The notes: generated by a model from the sequence alone, not told the origin. DNA of 64,000 nucleotides from Deltaproteobacteria bacterium (GCA_029777945.1 JAKORG010000003.1:1-64000), one strand, 5' to 3'; positions 8,171 through 17,769 are shown, counted from the first letter of the stretch. Translations and numbers: made by a program.

Positions 8171-10115
8171 TTTTATCTCCTATGCTATTTTTTATTTTCT
8201 TAATAACATTAGGGAAGAGCCTTTCATTTGTATGGGGTAGAAACATGGCAGCAATAAATTCGTCCATAAATGCTTTGTTATTTGAAAGTTCAATATTTGT
8301 CATCATCTGTGCCACCCTTTGGGCCTCTTGGGCATATGTTTTTGATAGGGCGCACAGGGTTGCACCGTGAAGGGATGCATTACCGATAAAACTAAACTTT
8401 TCCACAGGGAGTTCAGGAAAAAGCCCTATGATTTGTGCCTTAAAGGGGTCTATAAAATGTCCGAATCCACCTGCTATAATGATTTTATCAATGTCATCTA
8501 AACCTATGCCTGACACATCTACAAGGACCTTACAACCTGCGAACATGGCTGCCTTTGCCCTCATGAGATTGTCCAGATCAGATTCTGTTATTACAATATC
8601 CTTTCCTGTAAGCGTGTCTTTACCATAACAAATCACGTATTCATAGACACCTTCTGTCTGTCTTATTCTTTTTGAGCCTAAATCCCTATTTATCTTTCCG
8701 TTTTGTAAAATTATTCCAGATAAAAACATCTCTGCAATGCCATCGATGAGACCTGAACCGCATATGCCCGCAGGCTTTATGTGTCCTATGGTCAAAACAG
8801 TGGGTTCAAAAGTAACAGGATCTATCCTTATCTGCTCTATTGCACCTTTTGCTGCCCTCATACCGCACTTTATCCCCCCACCCTCAAAGGCAGGGCCGGC
8901 AGAACACGATGCACACAGCATCCAATCAGGACCAGTGAGGACTATCTCACCGTTTGTCCCTATATCAATAAAAAGATTGACGCCGTCTTTTTTATTAAGG
9001 CCTGAACCAACTATACCAGATACTATATCTCCCCCTACATAAGAAGAAACACAGGGAAATGAAAAGATAGGCGTCTCCCGGGATAGATTGATGCCAATGT
9101 CATAAGCCCTCACAACAGGGGGGGATAAAAAACATGGGGTATAAGGCTCTATCATGATATATGTTGGCTCAACACCTAAAAAAAGATGGGTCATCGTTGT
9201 ATTTCCTGCAGCTACAATAAACATTATATCTTCTTTTTTAATACCCGAGGCACCGATGAGTTCCTCCATGATTGAGTTTGTGGTCTTCACCACTGCATCG
9301 TGGAGTCTTTTTAATCCACCTTTTTTCTTCGTATGCATGATCCTCGTTATCACATCGTCACCGTAGCTGATCTGGGCATTATAATCGGATAATTCTTCCA
9401 ATATACGGGGCCCATCCTTTTCTTTTTCTGTTATGTCTATTAACCTTCCACAAATAGTCGTTGTTCCCAAATCCAGCGCAATTGCATATTGCCTTTTTGT
9501 TGTATCACCAGATTCTATTTTTATGAGTTCCCAATAATGGCCTGTATCAAATAGGGTTACTGTGATTACTCCGTTGGCATCTCTTATAGTGGAAGGTAGT
9601 GTCTGAAGTGCATGGAGCCTAACCTTAATATCTTTTTTATGGATTTCTTTTTTAATGGCACCGATCACACTTGAAAGGTCGTCCATGCCCTCACAGGTGG
9701 CGAGCTTAATGTTTATAAGTTTTTTAAAAACAATGGGATTAGGTTTAATCGTATTCAAAGACAGTATATCGTAACGGGCAGAGAGGACCTTTGTTTTAAT
9801 CTTTTCCCTCAATGCCTCTTTATCTATCTGAGATTCTATGGGAATCTCAATAATTGCATCACCTTTTATATATGACTGGCATGCAAGGATAATGTCTTCT
9901 TTTTTGTCCGTTTCTGATCCGCTGGATTCTCTTTGGCCTCTATACTCTATATTGCCTTCTATAAGTTTTAACCTACACCTGCCACATGTGCCGAATCCTC
10001 CACATGAGGCATTTATGTTAATCCCTGCACTCATGGCAAAATCAAGAAGGTTTTCTCCTTCCTCTGCCGTATAAACAATATCGATGGGTAAGAATCTTAT
10101 TTTAAATCTTTTCAT
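8163..10115 (-). CDS. Reductive activator of the corrinoid protein (RACo/AcsV type)
   Basis: RACo proteins use ATP to drive one-electron reduction of inactive Co(II) corrinoid to Co(I), returning CFeSP to its methyl-accepting state. The 650 residues show an N-terminal plant-type 2Fe-2S ferredoxin with C38, C44, C47 and C79, a middle linker, then an ASKHA-type actin-like fold (DUF4445). Nucleotide-site segments are LDLGTTTICG near residue 213, FIDIGTNGEI, and a C-terminal GGFGHFIDPFKAQIIG. It is the first gene of the operon. No clear ribosome site precedes the ATG at 10115, and an AT-rich stretch sits directly upstream. Related activators serve O-demethylases, but the context points to CFeSP. 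Confidence 0.92.
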   Translation of the reverse strand: MKRFKIRFLPIDIVYTAEEGENLLDFAMSAGININASCGGFGTCGRCRLKLIEGNIEYRGQRESSGSETDKKEDIILACQSYIKGDAIIEIPIESQIDKEALREKIKTKVLSARYDILSLNTIKPNPIVFKKLINIKLATCEGMDDLSSVIGAIKKEIHKKDIKVRLHALQTLPSTIRDANGVITVTLFDTGHYWELIKIESGDTTKRQYAIALDLGTTTICGRLIDITEKEKDGPRILEELSDYNAQISYGDDVITRIMHTKKKGGLKRLHDAVVKTTNSIMEELIGASGIKKEDIMFIVAAGNTTMTHLFLGVEPTYIMIEPYTPCFLSPPVVRAYDIGINLSRETPIFSFPCVSSYVGGDIVSGIVGSGLNKKDGVNLFIDIGTNGEIVLTGPDWMLCASCSAGPAFEGGGIKCGMRAAKGAIEQIRIDPVTFEPTVLTIGHIKPAGICGSGLIDGIAEMFLSGIILQNGKINRDLGSKRIRQTEGVYEYVICYGKDTLTGKDIVITESDLDNLMRAKAAMFAGCKVLVDVSGIGLDDIDKIIIAGGFGHFIDPFKAQIIGLFPELPVEKFSFIGNASLHGATLCALSKTYAQEAQRVAQMMTNIELSNNKAFMDEFIAAMFLPHTNERLFPNVIKKIKNSIGDKSV

Positions 10116-10133
10116 AAAATTCGTTTATAATTT

Positions 10134-10146
10134 AACAGAAACTGTT
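10134..10146. promoter_or_regulatory. Short inverted repeat in the divergent RACo / EAL-HDOD promoter region
   Basis: AACAG-AAA-CTGTT is a perfect 5-base inverted repeat centred 25 bases upstream of the RACo ATG, inside the 99-base divergent intergenic region. It could be an operator for the CODH/ACS operon. It is short for an AT-rich region, so chance is a real alternative. No convincing -35/-10 pair was found around it. Confidence 0.25.
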
Positions 10147-10214
10147 GTTTTTGTATAAACTTTTCGGAAAAAATTCAATAGACAAAAAACATTTATTAGA
10201 TTAGTATTTGGTTT

Positions 10215-11441
10215 GTGGAAAAAGTCTATGTGGGCAGACAGCCCATTATAAATAAAAACGAGATCATCTTTGGATATGAACTTCTCTTTCGTAGTGGCAT
10301 TACAAAGACTGCTAAAGATATCTTAGATGGTTCAAAGGCTACTGCAACAGTTATTATCCATTCCTTAAATGACTTAGGCCTTAACAACATAATAGGTAAA
10401 AAAAGGGGTTTTATAAATGTAAATTACGAAATTTTATCAAGCGGGTTCTGCGAAATCCTTCCTATTGAAAATACAGTATTTGAAATACTCGAGGATGTGG
10501 AAGTAACCCGTTCACTTATCGAAATTTGTAAATCAATAAAATCAAAGGGTTATAAAATAGCCCTCGATGATTTTACATTCGATGAATCCAAAGGGCCTTT
10601 AATGGAGATAGCGGATTTTATAAAGATAGATATCCTGGCACATCAAAGGGATGAATTGTTATGGCTTTTGGAATTATTAAAACCATATCATGCAAGGCTC
10701 CTGGCAGAAAAGGTAGAGACAAAGGAAGATTTTTTGAACTGTATTGATCTCGGATTTGAACTTTTTCAGGGTTATTTTTTTGAAAAGCCTTCTATAATAG
10801 AAGGGAGAAGTATATCGTCTTCACAAATGATACTTTTCGAATTATTCAACGAGCTATCTCGGGAAAGGGATATAGATGTTATAGAGGGTCTATTCAAGAA
10901 AAACCCGGAATTGGACATAAAGCTCTTAAATTTTATAAACTCTGCTGCCTTTTATCACTCTCAAAAAATAACCTCCATAAGGCAGGGTATTATTATGCTG
11001 GGATATAGAAGCCTCCAGAAATGGATAGCCTTGATGCTTTTTTCTAAGGCAGGGGTGGATATTAAATCCAATCCATTGCTCGAAAGGGCAGCGTTCAGGG
11101 GGTTTTTCATGGAGCTCCTTGTTAATAATATTACAAAAAATAGAAGGACAGGTGATCAGGCATTTATAGTGGGCATACTTTCTGTTTCAGATGTCTTAAT
11201 GAATATGAAAATAGAGGAAATTGTTAAAAGATTGAATCTTTCCGAAGAGATAAAAAATGCGCTCATATACAGAGAGGGTTTACTCGGTGAGATTTTTACG
11301 CTTGTTGAAATGCTTGAAAGAAATGAATTAGAGGGGATAGATAAAATAATTACTAAATATAAACTTTCCAAGAGCAAGATATACGAGATAGAAACACAGG
11401 CCATAATGAATTTTGAAAGAATGGATACTAAAACACATTGA
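10215..11441 (+). CDS. EAL-HDOD signalling protein (YuxH-like)
   Basis: This is a cytoplasmic signalling protein with an N-terminal EAL-type domain (residues 1-200) and a C-terminal HDOD domain (about 200-400). The start GRQPII...GYELLFRSG is diagnostic of the YuxH group. The EAL signature is degenerate (ELL), although ALDDF, LAEKVE and QGYFFEKP are kept, so cyclic-di-GMP hydrolysis is doubtful and a binding or scaffold role is more likely. The HDOD part lacks the metal-binding HD pair, as usual. It starts at GTG without a strong ribosome site. It stands alone and its end overlaps the convergent tsaB by 14 bases. Its target is unknown. Confidence 0.88.
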   Translation: MEKVYVGRQPIINKNEIIFGYELLFRSGITKTAKDILDGSKATATVIIHSLNDLGLNNIIGKKRGFINVNYEILSSGFCEILPIENTVFEILEDVEVTRSLIEICKSIKSKGYKIALDDFTFDESKGPLMEIADFIKIDILAHQRDELLWLLELLKPYHARLLAEKVETKEDFLNCIDLGFELFQGYFFEKPSIIEGRSISSSQMILFELFNELSRERDIDVIEGLFKKNPELDIKLLNFINSAAFYHSQKITSIRQGIIMLGYRSLQKWIALMLFSKAGVDIKSNPLLERAAFRGFFMELLVNNITKNRRTGDQAFIVGILSVSDVLMNMKIEEIVKRLNLSEEIKNALIYREGLLGEIFTLVEMLERNELEGIDKIITKYKLSKSKIYEIETQAIMNFERMDTKTH

Positions 11442-12114
11442 GTTTTATCTCTGCCTCTGATTTCCTCCCATAAACAGGTATGAGGGGATCCTTTTTGTTT
11501 TTTGTCAAAAGGCGTAATCCTGTCTTTATCAACATTTCACCGGATATCTTTTTATATGAGTCCTTCACTAAGATGATATCTTTATTGCGGGGAATATGGG
11601 GTTCACACATGGCTAACCCTGAGCCGAAACATATACACGGTGTCTTTATATGCTGCACGGCATCTTGTGGTTTTTTTGAGGCAATATCTGTTTCACGAAA
11701 AAGTTCATTGTCTTTTACATAATAGAGCGAAAAAAACACCTCACCCTTTTTTGCATCTATTACAGGAAATATATAATAGCCTTCAAAGGAAGAAAAAAAT
11801 GCCCCCAATACATCTAAGGTAGAAACACCTACAACAGCCACATTTGACATACCCGAGGCAAGGCCTTTACAAAAGGCAAGCGCCACCCTGATCCCGGTAA
11901 ATGTGCCTGGGCCCAAAGTAACAACTATGATGTTGAGATTTTCAGGAGAATAATCATGGAAGCGAAGCATTTCCGTAACCATGCTTGCCATTATCTCTGA
12001 GGCATTTCTCTTTGCCTTTATGTGCCTCTCCTCGATAATTTTTTCCTCTATAGATAGAGCTATGACCAATTCATCGAGGGAGTTATCTATGCCAAGAACA
12101 AGCCTATTTTCCAA
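11428..12114 (-). CDS. tsaB: tRNA threonylcarbamoyladenosine biosynthesis protein TsaB
   Basis: TsaB is the inactive ASKHA paralogue that scaffolds TsaD/TsaE in making t6A37 of ANN-decoding tRNAs. Family features are VLGIDNSLDELVIAL at the N-terminus, KRNASEIMASMV, and VVTLGPGTFTGIRVALAFCKGLA, the characteristic TsaB loop. An upstream extension to 12162 is open but lies inside rseP and encodes nothing family-like. I place the start at the TTG at 12114, giving 228 residues (family about 230), with an 11-base overlap with the rseP end. The C-terminus overlaps the convergent EAL-HDOD gene. Confidence 0.92.
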   Translation of the reverse strand: MENRLVLGIDNSLDELVIALSIEEKIIEERHIKAKRNASEIMASMVTEMLRFHDYSPENLNIIVVTLGPGTFTGIRVALAFCKGLASGMSNVAVVGVSTLDVLGAFFSSFEGYYIFPVIDAKKGEVFFSLYYVKDNELFRETDIASKKPQDAVQHIKTPCICFGSGLAMCEPHIPRNKDIILVKDSYKKISGEMLIKTGLRLLTKNKKDPLIPVYGRKSEAEIKLNVF

Positions 12115-13189
12115 AGAACATCCTCGTAATATCGTTAAAAAAAGCAAGGGCCATAATAGCAATCAAAACACCCATACCCACCTTCTGGGATATGTCCATG
12201 ACCCGCTGTGATAGCCTCCGTCCTGTTATGAGTTCCACTATGTGGAAAAGGATGTGGCCTCCATCGAGTATAGGTATGGGCAACAGGTTTATCACTGCAA
12301 GGTTTATGCTTATAATTGCTATAAAATATATTAGGTTTTTCTTACCTTCCTTTGCCTGTTTCCCTGCCACTTCGAGGATAAGAAGAGGGCCGCCTATCTG
12401 TTTTGGAGATATGGAGCCTTCTATAAGCTTTATAATTCCAACAACAGTCACCTTTGACAGAAAATAGGTCTGGTATACTGCCTTTGGTATTGCACCTATA
12501 ATGCCCTCTTTTCTTTTTAAAAAATCATTGGATGCCGTAATGCCTATTACCTTTCTTTTAATCGTCTCTCCGAAGACATTTTTGCCTTCTATAGTTTTTG
12601 GTGCAATAAAGAGGTCGAATGTTTTATCACCCCTTTTTATGGTGAATTTAAGGGGTGTCTTGTCAATCTTTGCCATAACATCTATTAATTCACTCCATTC
12701 GGAAATATTTACCCCTTCTATTGCAACAATAGTATCCCCGGGCATAATACCTGCTTCGTATGCTGGATAGTTTTTTTCAACACTGCCTACCTTTGTGGAT
12801 AATACATTGTAGCCTCCAACAAAGACTATGTAGAACAGTAAAAATGCAAAGAGTATATTGAAAAAAGGCCCTGTAAAGGCAATGAGCATCTTAATTACTG
12901 GGGGTTTATTATGATATGCCCTGTGCGCCTCCTCCTCTTTTATTACATCATCGGGAGATTCTCCAAGTAGCTTTACATAGCCACCTAAGGGCACTGCAGA
13001 AAGTGCATACTCTGTTTCTTTTCTTTTAAAACTTATGAGCTTTTTTCCAAAACCCAAAGAAAAGGTAAGAACCTTTACATCAAAAAGCCTTGCCACTATA
13101 AAATGCCCTAACTCATGGACGAAGATGAGCAGGCTTAACGCAATAATTCCATAAACTATACTTATGATATTGTCCAAGTTTAAATTCAT
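12104..13189 (-). CDS. rseP: Site-2 membrane metalloprotease RseP
   Basis: This intramembrane zinc protease cleaves anti-sigma factors and signal-peptide remnants in the inner membrane. The HELGH zinc motif is at residues 25-29 in the first membrane helix. One PDZ domain spans roughly residues 110-190 (GSVEKNYPAYEAGIMPGDTI). NLLPIPILDGGHILF is the third-ligand LDG motif in a later helix. The 361 residues fit the one-PDZ RseP form, shorter than the two-PDZ E. coli protein. Its ATG overlaps the dxr stop by 4 bases, and the dxr-rseP order with cdsA and uppS upstream is the usual proteobacterial arrangement. Confidence 0.96.
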   Translation of the reverse strand: MNLNLDNIISIVYGIIALSLLIFVHELGHFIVARLFDVKVLTFSLGFGKKLISFKRKETEYALSAVPLGGYVKLLGESPDDVIKEEEAHRAYHNKPPVIKMLIAFTGPFFNILFAFLLFYIVFVGGYNVLSTKVGSVEKNYPAYEAGIMPGDTIVAIEGVNISEWSELIDVMAKIDKTPLKFTIKRGDKTFDLFIAPKTIEGKNVFGETIKRKVIGITASNDFLKRKEGIIGAIPKAVYQTYFLSKVTVVGIIKLIEGSISPKQIGGPLLILEVAGKQAKEGKKNLIYFIAIISINLAVINLLPIPILDGGHILFHIVELITGRRLSQRVMDISQKVGMGVLIAIMALAFFNDITRMFFGK

Positions 13190-14337
13190 TTTTTCATATC
13201 CCCTATTATTTTTTCTCCGAATTCCTTAGCCCAGTTATGATAGTGCCATATCTCATCCATATCCTCGATGACTTTTTTCAGTTTATGGTTATCCAGGGCC
13301 TTTTTAATCAATAATGGAATGTCTGTAAATCTTATCTTGCCTTCAACAAATGCCTGTGATGCAACTTCACTCGCCGTATTTAATACGACAAGGGCCGAAT
13401 CACCTTCGTCAAGGGCATCATAGGCAAGTTTTAGCGAAGGAAATCTTACAAAATCCGGTGAATAAAAGGTCAACCTCTTTAGCTCCTCCAGATTCAATCT
13501 TTTTAAATTAAGTGCAGTGGTTTTGCCTTCATTTAAGGCATATGATATGGGTAGTCTCATATCAGGATGGGATAAATATGCAGTAAATGAACCATCTATG
13601 AACTCTACCATACCGTGTATTATGCTTTGTGGATGAATTATCACCTTTATATTTTTGTGGTTTATTTTGAATAACCACTTTGCCTCAATAACTTCAAAGC
13701 CTTTATTCATAAGGGTCGCAGAATCAAGGGTGACCTTTTTCCCCATGCTCCATGTAGGATGGTTCATAGCCTCTTCTGGACTTACTGTCTTAAGTGCCTT
13801 TTTCTTATGTTTTCTAAAAGGACCCCCTGAGGCGGTAATGGTTATGGATTTTACCTGAGATGGTTTCACGTTTTTTAGGAGCTGATATAAAGCAGAGTGC
13901 TCGCTATCTACTGGTATAAGTCGGGATGAACCCTTTTTTATGAGTTTTGTAACGATTCTGCCTGCCATGACAAGACTTTCCTTGTTGGCAAGGGCAAGGA
14001 TTTTGTTTGCCTTTAGGGCTTCTATGGTAGGATTAAGACCTACACTTCCTGGCAGGGCATTGAGAACTATATCCACATCTGTGTTTATAAGATTTAATAT
14101 GCCCTCCATGCCGAAAAATAGCCTTTTTCTGTCAAACAACACGTTTTTTTCCTGTTCCCTGTGAAATATACATACATATTTTGGTTTAAAAGTCTGTATC
14201 TGCCTGTTTAAAAGTTCAATATTGTCTCTGCACACAAGGCCGTAGACTTCAAAACGGTCTAACTGGTTTTCTATTACATCAAGGGTTGACCTGCCTATGG
14301 AACCCGTTGAGCCTAAAATTAGGACCTTCTTTTTCAA
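13186..14337 (-). CDS. dxr: 1-Deoxy-D-xylulose-5-phosphate reductoisomerase
   Basis: This enzyme makes 2-C-methyl-D-erythritol 4-phosphate with NADPH, the first committed step of MEP isoprenoid synthesis. The 383 residues match the family. LGSTGSIGRSTLDVI is the NADPH-binding start, LANKESLVMAG and PVDSEHSALYQLL line the metal/substrate site, and TASGGPFR and ATLMNKGFEVIEAKWLF are the flexible and catalytic loops. It overlaps rseP by 4 bases downstream. With the polyprenyl synthase at 20.8 kb and uppS upstream, the window holds several steps of isoprenoid-carrier supply. Confidence 0.97.
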   Translation of the reverse strand: MKKKVLILGSTGSIGRSTLDVIENQLDRFEVYGLVCRDNIELLNRQIQTFKPKYVCIFHREQEKNVLFDRKRLFFGMEGILNLINTDVDIVLNALPGSVGLNPTIEALKANKILALANKESLVMAGRIVTKLIKKGSSRLIPVDSEHSALYQLLKNVKPSQVKSITITASGGPFRKHKKKALKTVSPEEAMNHPTWSMGKKVTLDSATLMNKGFEVIEAKWLFKINHKNIKVIIHPQSIIHGMVEFIDGSFTAYLSHPDMRLPISYALNEGKTTALNLKRLNLEELKRLTFYSPDFVRFPSLKLAYDALDEGDSALVVLNTASEVASQAFVEGKIRFTDIPLLIKKALDNHKLKKVIEDMDEIWHYHNWAKEFGEKIIGDMKK

Positions 14338-14365
14338 TTCCCCTTTACCTCATAAAGATTAAGCA

Positions 14366-15163
14366 TTACATCTTAAAAACAGCAATATAGTTATATAAAA
14401 AGGGTGTGGTAAAAATAAAGCTATCTATTCTATCCAGTATTCCACCGTGGCCTGGGATCAGTCCTGACGAATCCTTTATACCACAGAGTCTCTTCCATGT
14501 TGATTCAAAAATATCACCGCCCTGACCCATCAGACCCATAGCAATGCCAACACAGATGGATTCAAAAAAACTAAACCCTGTGAGCTTTATTGTCGATAAG
14601 ACCACAATCGTGCTTCCCAAAACAGCACCTAATAATCCCTCGAGGGTTTTTTTAGGGCTTATATGGGGCACAAGGGGCCTTTTGCCTAAACTCTTTCCCA
14701 GAGAATATGCAAAGATATCACTTGCCCAGATAGAGCATAAAACTATAATAGGTAAATAAATACTGAGCCTTCTCAAAAAATAAAAGTAAACAAGGGGAAT
14801 GGCTATAAAGACCTCACTTAAAAATAATACAATTACACCCCTTGCCAAATCAGCATAAACCCCTGATTCATAGTTTTTGAAAACAAATGCCTTTAAGATA
14901 AAATAGATAAAGACCGAACACATAATCCACATTATATAAATCTCGTAATTTCTTAAATACAGGGTAACAGAAGATACAAGGACAAGCACACCTATCAACA
15001 ACTTTTCTTTTACCATTGCAATATTTGTGGCTTCAATTGTTGCCAAAAAGGTAATTATTGCAAGAAAGATATAGAACAGACCTGGTGGTAAAAAAAAGAA
15101 AAGACCAACGATGAATGGGCCAAGGCATAAACCTGCTATAACCCTTTTTTTTAATTCTCCCAC
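14366..15163 (-). CDS. cdsA: Phosphatidate cytidylyltransferase
   Basis: This multi-span inner-membrane enzyme makes CDP-diacylglycerol from phosphatidate and CTP for phospholipid synthesis. The 265-residue protein has about seven hydrophobic segments. It carries the CdsA signature near its C-terminus: ISPKKTLEGLLGAVLGS, then GQGGDIFESTWKR and IPGHGGILDRIDS with the metal-binding aspartates. The start is a GTG that touches the uppS stop directly. Its product is also the source of the substrate for PgpA encoded at 32.3 kb. Confidence 0.95.
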   Translation of the reverse strand: MGELKKRVIAGLCLGPFIVGLFFFLPPGLFYIFLAIITFLATIEATNIAMVKEKLLIGVLVLVSSVTLYLRNYEIYIMWIMCSVFIYFILKAFVFKNYESGVYADLARGVIVLFLSEVFIAIPLVYFYFLRRLSIYLPIIVLCSIWASDIFAYSLGKSLGKRPLVPHISPKKTLEGLLGAVLGSTIVVLSTIKLTGFSFFESICVGIAMGLMGQGGDIFESTWKRLCGIKDSSGLIPGHGGILDRIDSFIFTTPFLYNYIAVFKM

Positions 15164-15886
15164 TCACGCTTCCTTTATACTTCCGAATCTTCTATCACGC
15201 CGTGAATATTCTTTTAATGCCTCTATATAGGCCTCTTCCCTGAAGTCAGGCCAGAGGGTATCTGTAATATAGAGTTCTGTATAGGCGAGTTGCCATAGAA
15301 GAAAATTGCTTATCCTCATTTCCCCGCTGGTTCTTATTAAAAGATCAGGGTCAGGGATTCCCTTTGTCCACAGGTATTTTTCAAATACCCGTTCGTTTAT
15401 CCTTTTTATTGCACCCCTTTTATACTCTTCGGCTATGGCTGTGGCTGCCTGAAGGATTTCCTTTCTTGCACTGTAGCTCAATGCAATGTTTAAACATAAC
15501 TCTCTGTTTTTCTTTGTCTTATCCATTGTTTCCTGTAATCTTCTCTGGACCCTTTTAGGAAAGTCTTTAATATCCCCTAATATGTTCAGTCTAATACCTT
15601 TTTCCATCATCAAAGGTAATTCTTTTTCAAGGTAAATTTCGAGAAGCTCGAGCAGTCTTTTTACCTCTTCTTTTGGTCTTTTCCAGTTTTCCTTTGAAAA
15701 GGCATATAGTGTTAGATACGGTATATGGAGTTTCCTTGTAGTAGTTACAATTTCCCTTACTGATTCCATACCTACCAGATGGCCCTCTACCCTTGGCAGG
15801 TTTCTCTGCCTTGCCCATCTTCCGTTTCCGTCCATTATGATTGCCACATGGACAGGCAGATTTTTTATCTCCCCTGTGTCTACCAA
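15164..15886 (-). CDS. uppS: Undecaprenyl diphosphate synthase (cis-prenyltransferase)
   Basis: UppS extends farnesyl diphosphate with eight cis-isoprene units to form the lipid carrier for peptidoglycan and other glycans. The 240-residue sequence has IIMDGNGRWARQR (catalytic Asp19), GHLVGMESV, LTLYAFSKENWKRP, the LNIALSYSARKEI region, and a C-terminal DLLIRTSGEMRISNFLLWQLAYTE variant of the substrate-binding motif. The start used is a TTG at 15886, 3 bases after the frr stop, with GGAG nine bases upstream inside frr. Translation is probably coupled. Confidence 0.95.
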   Translation of the reverse strand: MVDTGEIKNLPVHVAIIMDGNGRWARQRNLPRVEGHLVGMESVREIVTTTRKLHIPYLTLYAFSKENWKRPKEEVKRLLELLEIYLEKELPLMMEKGIRLNILGDIKDFPKRVQRRLQETMDKTKKNRELCLNIALSYSARKEILQAATAIAEEYKRGAIKRINERVFEKYLWTKGIPDPDLLIRTSGEMRISNFLLWQLAYTELYITDTLWPDFREEAYIEALKEYSRRDRRFGSIKEA

Positions 15887-15889
15887 TGA

Positions 15890-16447
15890 TTATAGCTCCA
15901 TTATTTCCTTTTCTTTTTCATTATACAGCTTTTCTGCCATTTCAATGTATTTGTCCGTTAATTTCTGAACCCCCTCCTGCTCCTTATGGGCATCGTCCTT
16001 TGAGAGTAGTTTGTCCTTTTCCATCCTTTTTATCTTTTCGTTTATATCCCTTCTTATATTTCTCATGGCAACCTTTGTGTTCTCTAACATCTTCCCACCG
16101 AGTTTTGTAAGTTCTTTTCTCCTCTCTTCTGTTAGTTTTGGAAAAACAAGCCTTATGGTCTTACCATCTGAAATGGGATTGACGCCTAAATCGGATTTCT
16201 GAATTGCCTTTTCTATTTCTCCAATTACAGAATTATCCCAGGGTTGAATCGTTATGGTTCTGCTGTCCGGCACGCCGATTGTTGCTACCTGATTTATAGG
16301 GGTAGGCTGGTTATAGTAGTTTACCTTTATATCATCGAGAAGGGAAATAGAAGCCACACCTGTTCTGAGCTTTGATAAGTCTTTTTTTAGATTTGACAGG
16401 CTCTTTTTTAATTTGTCTTCCAGTTCAACTGTTATCTCGTTTTTCAT
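15890..16447 (-). CDS. frr: Ribosome recycling factor
   Basis: With EF-G, this factor splits post-termination ribosomes. The 185 residues are exactly family length. LRTGVASISLLDDIKVNYY matches the conserved RTGRAS region, and the ITIQPWD, LGVNPISDGKTIRLVFPKLTEERRKEL and DINEKIKRMEKDKLLSKDDA blocks follow in the expected order. The ATG at 16447 overlaps the pyrH stop by 4 bases. It belongs to the rpsB-tsf-pyrH-frr translation block found in most bacteria. Confidence 0.97.
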   Translation of the reverse strand: MKNEITVELEDKLKKSLSNLKKDLSKLRTGVASISLLDDIKVNYYNQPTPINQVATIGVPDSRTITIQPWDNSVIGEIEKAIQKSDLGVNPISDGKTIRLVFPKLTEERRKELTKLGGKMLENTKVAMRNIRRDINEKIKRMEKDKLLSKDDAHKEQEGVQKLTDKYIEMAEKLYNEKEKEIMEL

Positions 16448-17157
16448 AAGACCTCCCTTATAGTGGTCCCCACATCCTCACCGAGGACTATCTTTTTAAG
16501 ATTATTTTTACCCTTTATATTAAACACCACAACTGGCAACCTGTTTTCCATGCAAAGGGTTATGGCAGTGGCATCCATCACTTTTAGATTTTTTTCAAGA
16601 AATTCCTTGTATGTGATGCTTTTATAAAATCTTGCATCTGGATACAGGACAGGGTCTTTCTCATATATACCGTCTACTTTTGTGGCCTTGAGAAGGATAT
16701 TGCAGGATGTCTCTATTGCCCTTAAAGCAGCGGTTGTGTCTGTGGTAAAAAAAGGGTTTCCAGTGCCTGAGGCAAAGAGCACTATCCTTCCCTTTTCAAG
16801 ATGATATATGGCCCTTCTTATCGAATAGGGTTCGGCAATTTTTTCAATATAAAGGGCAGACAGAACCCTTGTTTCAATACCCGAATTCTCGAGGATATTC
16901 TGAATGGCTATGGAATTAAATACCGTTGCCAGCATACCCATATAATCGCCTGTTATCCTGTCTATGCCTTGTGCCTCTGCCTTTAATCCTCTGTAAATAT
17001 TTCCTCCACCCACAACGATCCCTATCTCAACGCCGAGTTCTTTTATCTCCTTAATCTGTTTGCAGATAGTTTTAACAGTTTCAGGATCGATTCCATAACT
17101 GAACCTGCCCATAAGTGCTTCGCCGCTTAATTTTAATAGAATGCGACTGCAAATCAT
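16444..17157 (-). CDS. pyrH: UMP kinase
   Basis: PyrH phosphorylates UMP to UDP and is an amino-acid-kinase-fold hexamer regulated by GTP and UTP in most bacteria. The 237 residues start ILLKLSGEALMG, followed by IGIVVGGGNIYRG, TGDYMGMLATVFNSIA and SGTGNPFFTTDTTAALRA, all diagnostic. KATKVDGIYEKDP is the ATP-site loop. It lies 6 bases downstream of tsf in the ribosomal-protein block. Confidence 0.97.
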   Translation of the reverse strand: MICSRILLKLSGEALMGRFSYGIDPETVKTICKQIKEIKELGVEIGIVVGGGNIYRGLKAEAQGIDRITGDYMGMLATVFNSIAIQNILENSGIETRVLSALYIEKIAEPYSIRRAIYHLEKGRIVLFASGTGNPFFTTDTTAALRAIETSCNILLKATKVDGIYEKDPVLYPDARFYKSITYKEFLEKNLKVMDATAITLCMENRLPVVVFNIKGKNNLKKIVLGEDVGTTIREVL

Positions 17158-17163
17158 CTAAAT

Positions 17164-17769
17164 TTAACCTTCCTGTGTTTCTCCTAACTGGAACCTTACG
17201 AATCTTCTGATTACAATATTTTCACCTATCTTTGCTGCAAGCTCCTCTAAAAGCTGCTTTATTGTAATATCAGGATTTTTTATAAAAGATTGTTCCATCA
17301 GGCATACTTCCTGGTAAAACTTCTCCATTTTGCCTTCGGCAATCTTATCCACTATCTTTTCAGGTTTCCCTGCATCTAATGCCTGATGTCTGTAAATGTT
17401 TTTTTCTTTTTCTTTAACATCTTCCGGAACATCCTCTCTTTTGATATAGATAGGGCTTGCTGCAGCAATCTGCATGGCTATATCCTTTGCAAAATCCTGA
17501 AAATCCTTTGAATTGGCAGCAAAATCAGTTTCACAGTTTATTTCCACAAGGACACCTATCTTACCGCCTGTATGTATGTAAGATGCAATAACACCTTCAG
17601 AGGCAATTCTACCCGTTCTTTTCTGTAATTTTGCAAGGCCTTTTTCCCTTAAAAATTCTATAGCCTTTTCCATGTCACCCTTTGCATGTTTTAGTGCCTC
17701 CTTACAATCCATTAAACCAACGCCTGTCTTTTCTCTTAATTTTTTTACTAATTCTGCACTTATTTCCAT
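17164..17769 (-). CDS. tsf: Elongation factor Ts (short form)
   Basis: EF-Ts recycles EF-Tu by displacing GDP. The N-terminal UBA-like segment [26 protein letters not shown] and the [15 protein letters not shown] motif contacting EF-Tu are clear. The frame is open from an ATG at 17787, but GGAGG at 17784-17780 sits seven bases before the ATG at 17769, which is also where family homology begins, so I use 17769 (201 residues). This is the short EF-Ts form, with part of the second core subdomain missing compared with the roughly 280-residue E. coli protein. Confidence 0.95.
   Translation of the reverse strand: MEISAELVKKLREKTGVGLMDCKEALKHAKGDMEKAIEFLREKGLAKLQKRTGRIASEGVIASYIHTGGKIGVLVEINCETDFAANSKDFQDFAKDIAMQIAAASPIYIKREDVPEDVKEKEKNIYRHQALDAGKPEKIVDKIAEGKMEKFYQEVCLMEQSFIKNPDITIKQLLEELAAKIGENIVIRRFVRFQLGETQEG

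Noticed and set aside
12115-12162. N-terminal extension of TsaB to 12162.
   Set aside because: It lies in the end of rseP and gives a hydrophobic tail not found in TsaB; the TTG at 12114 fits family length.
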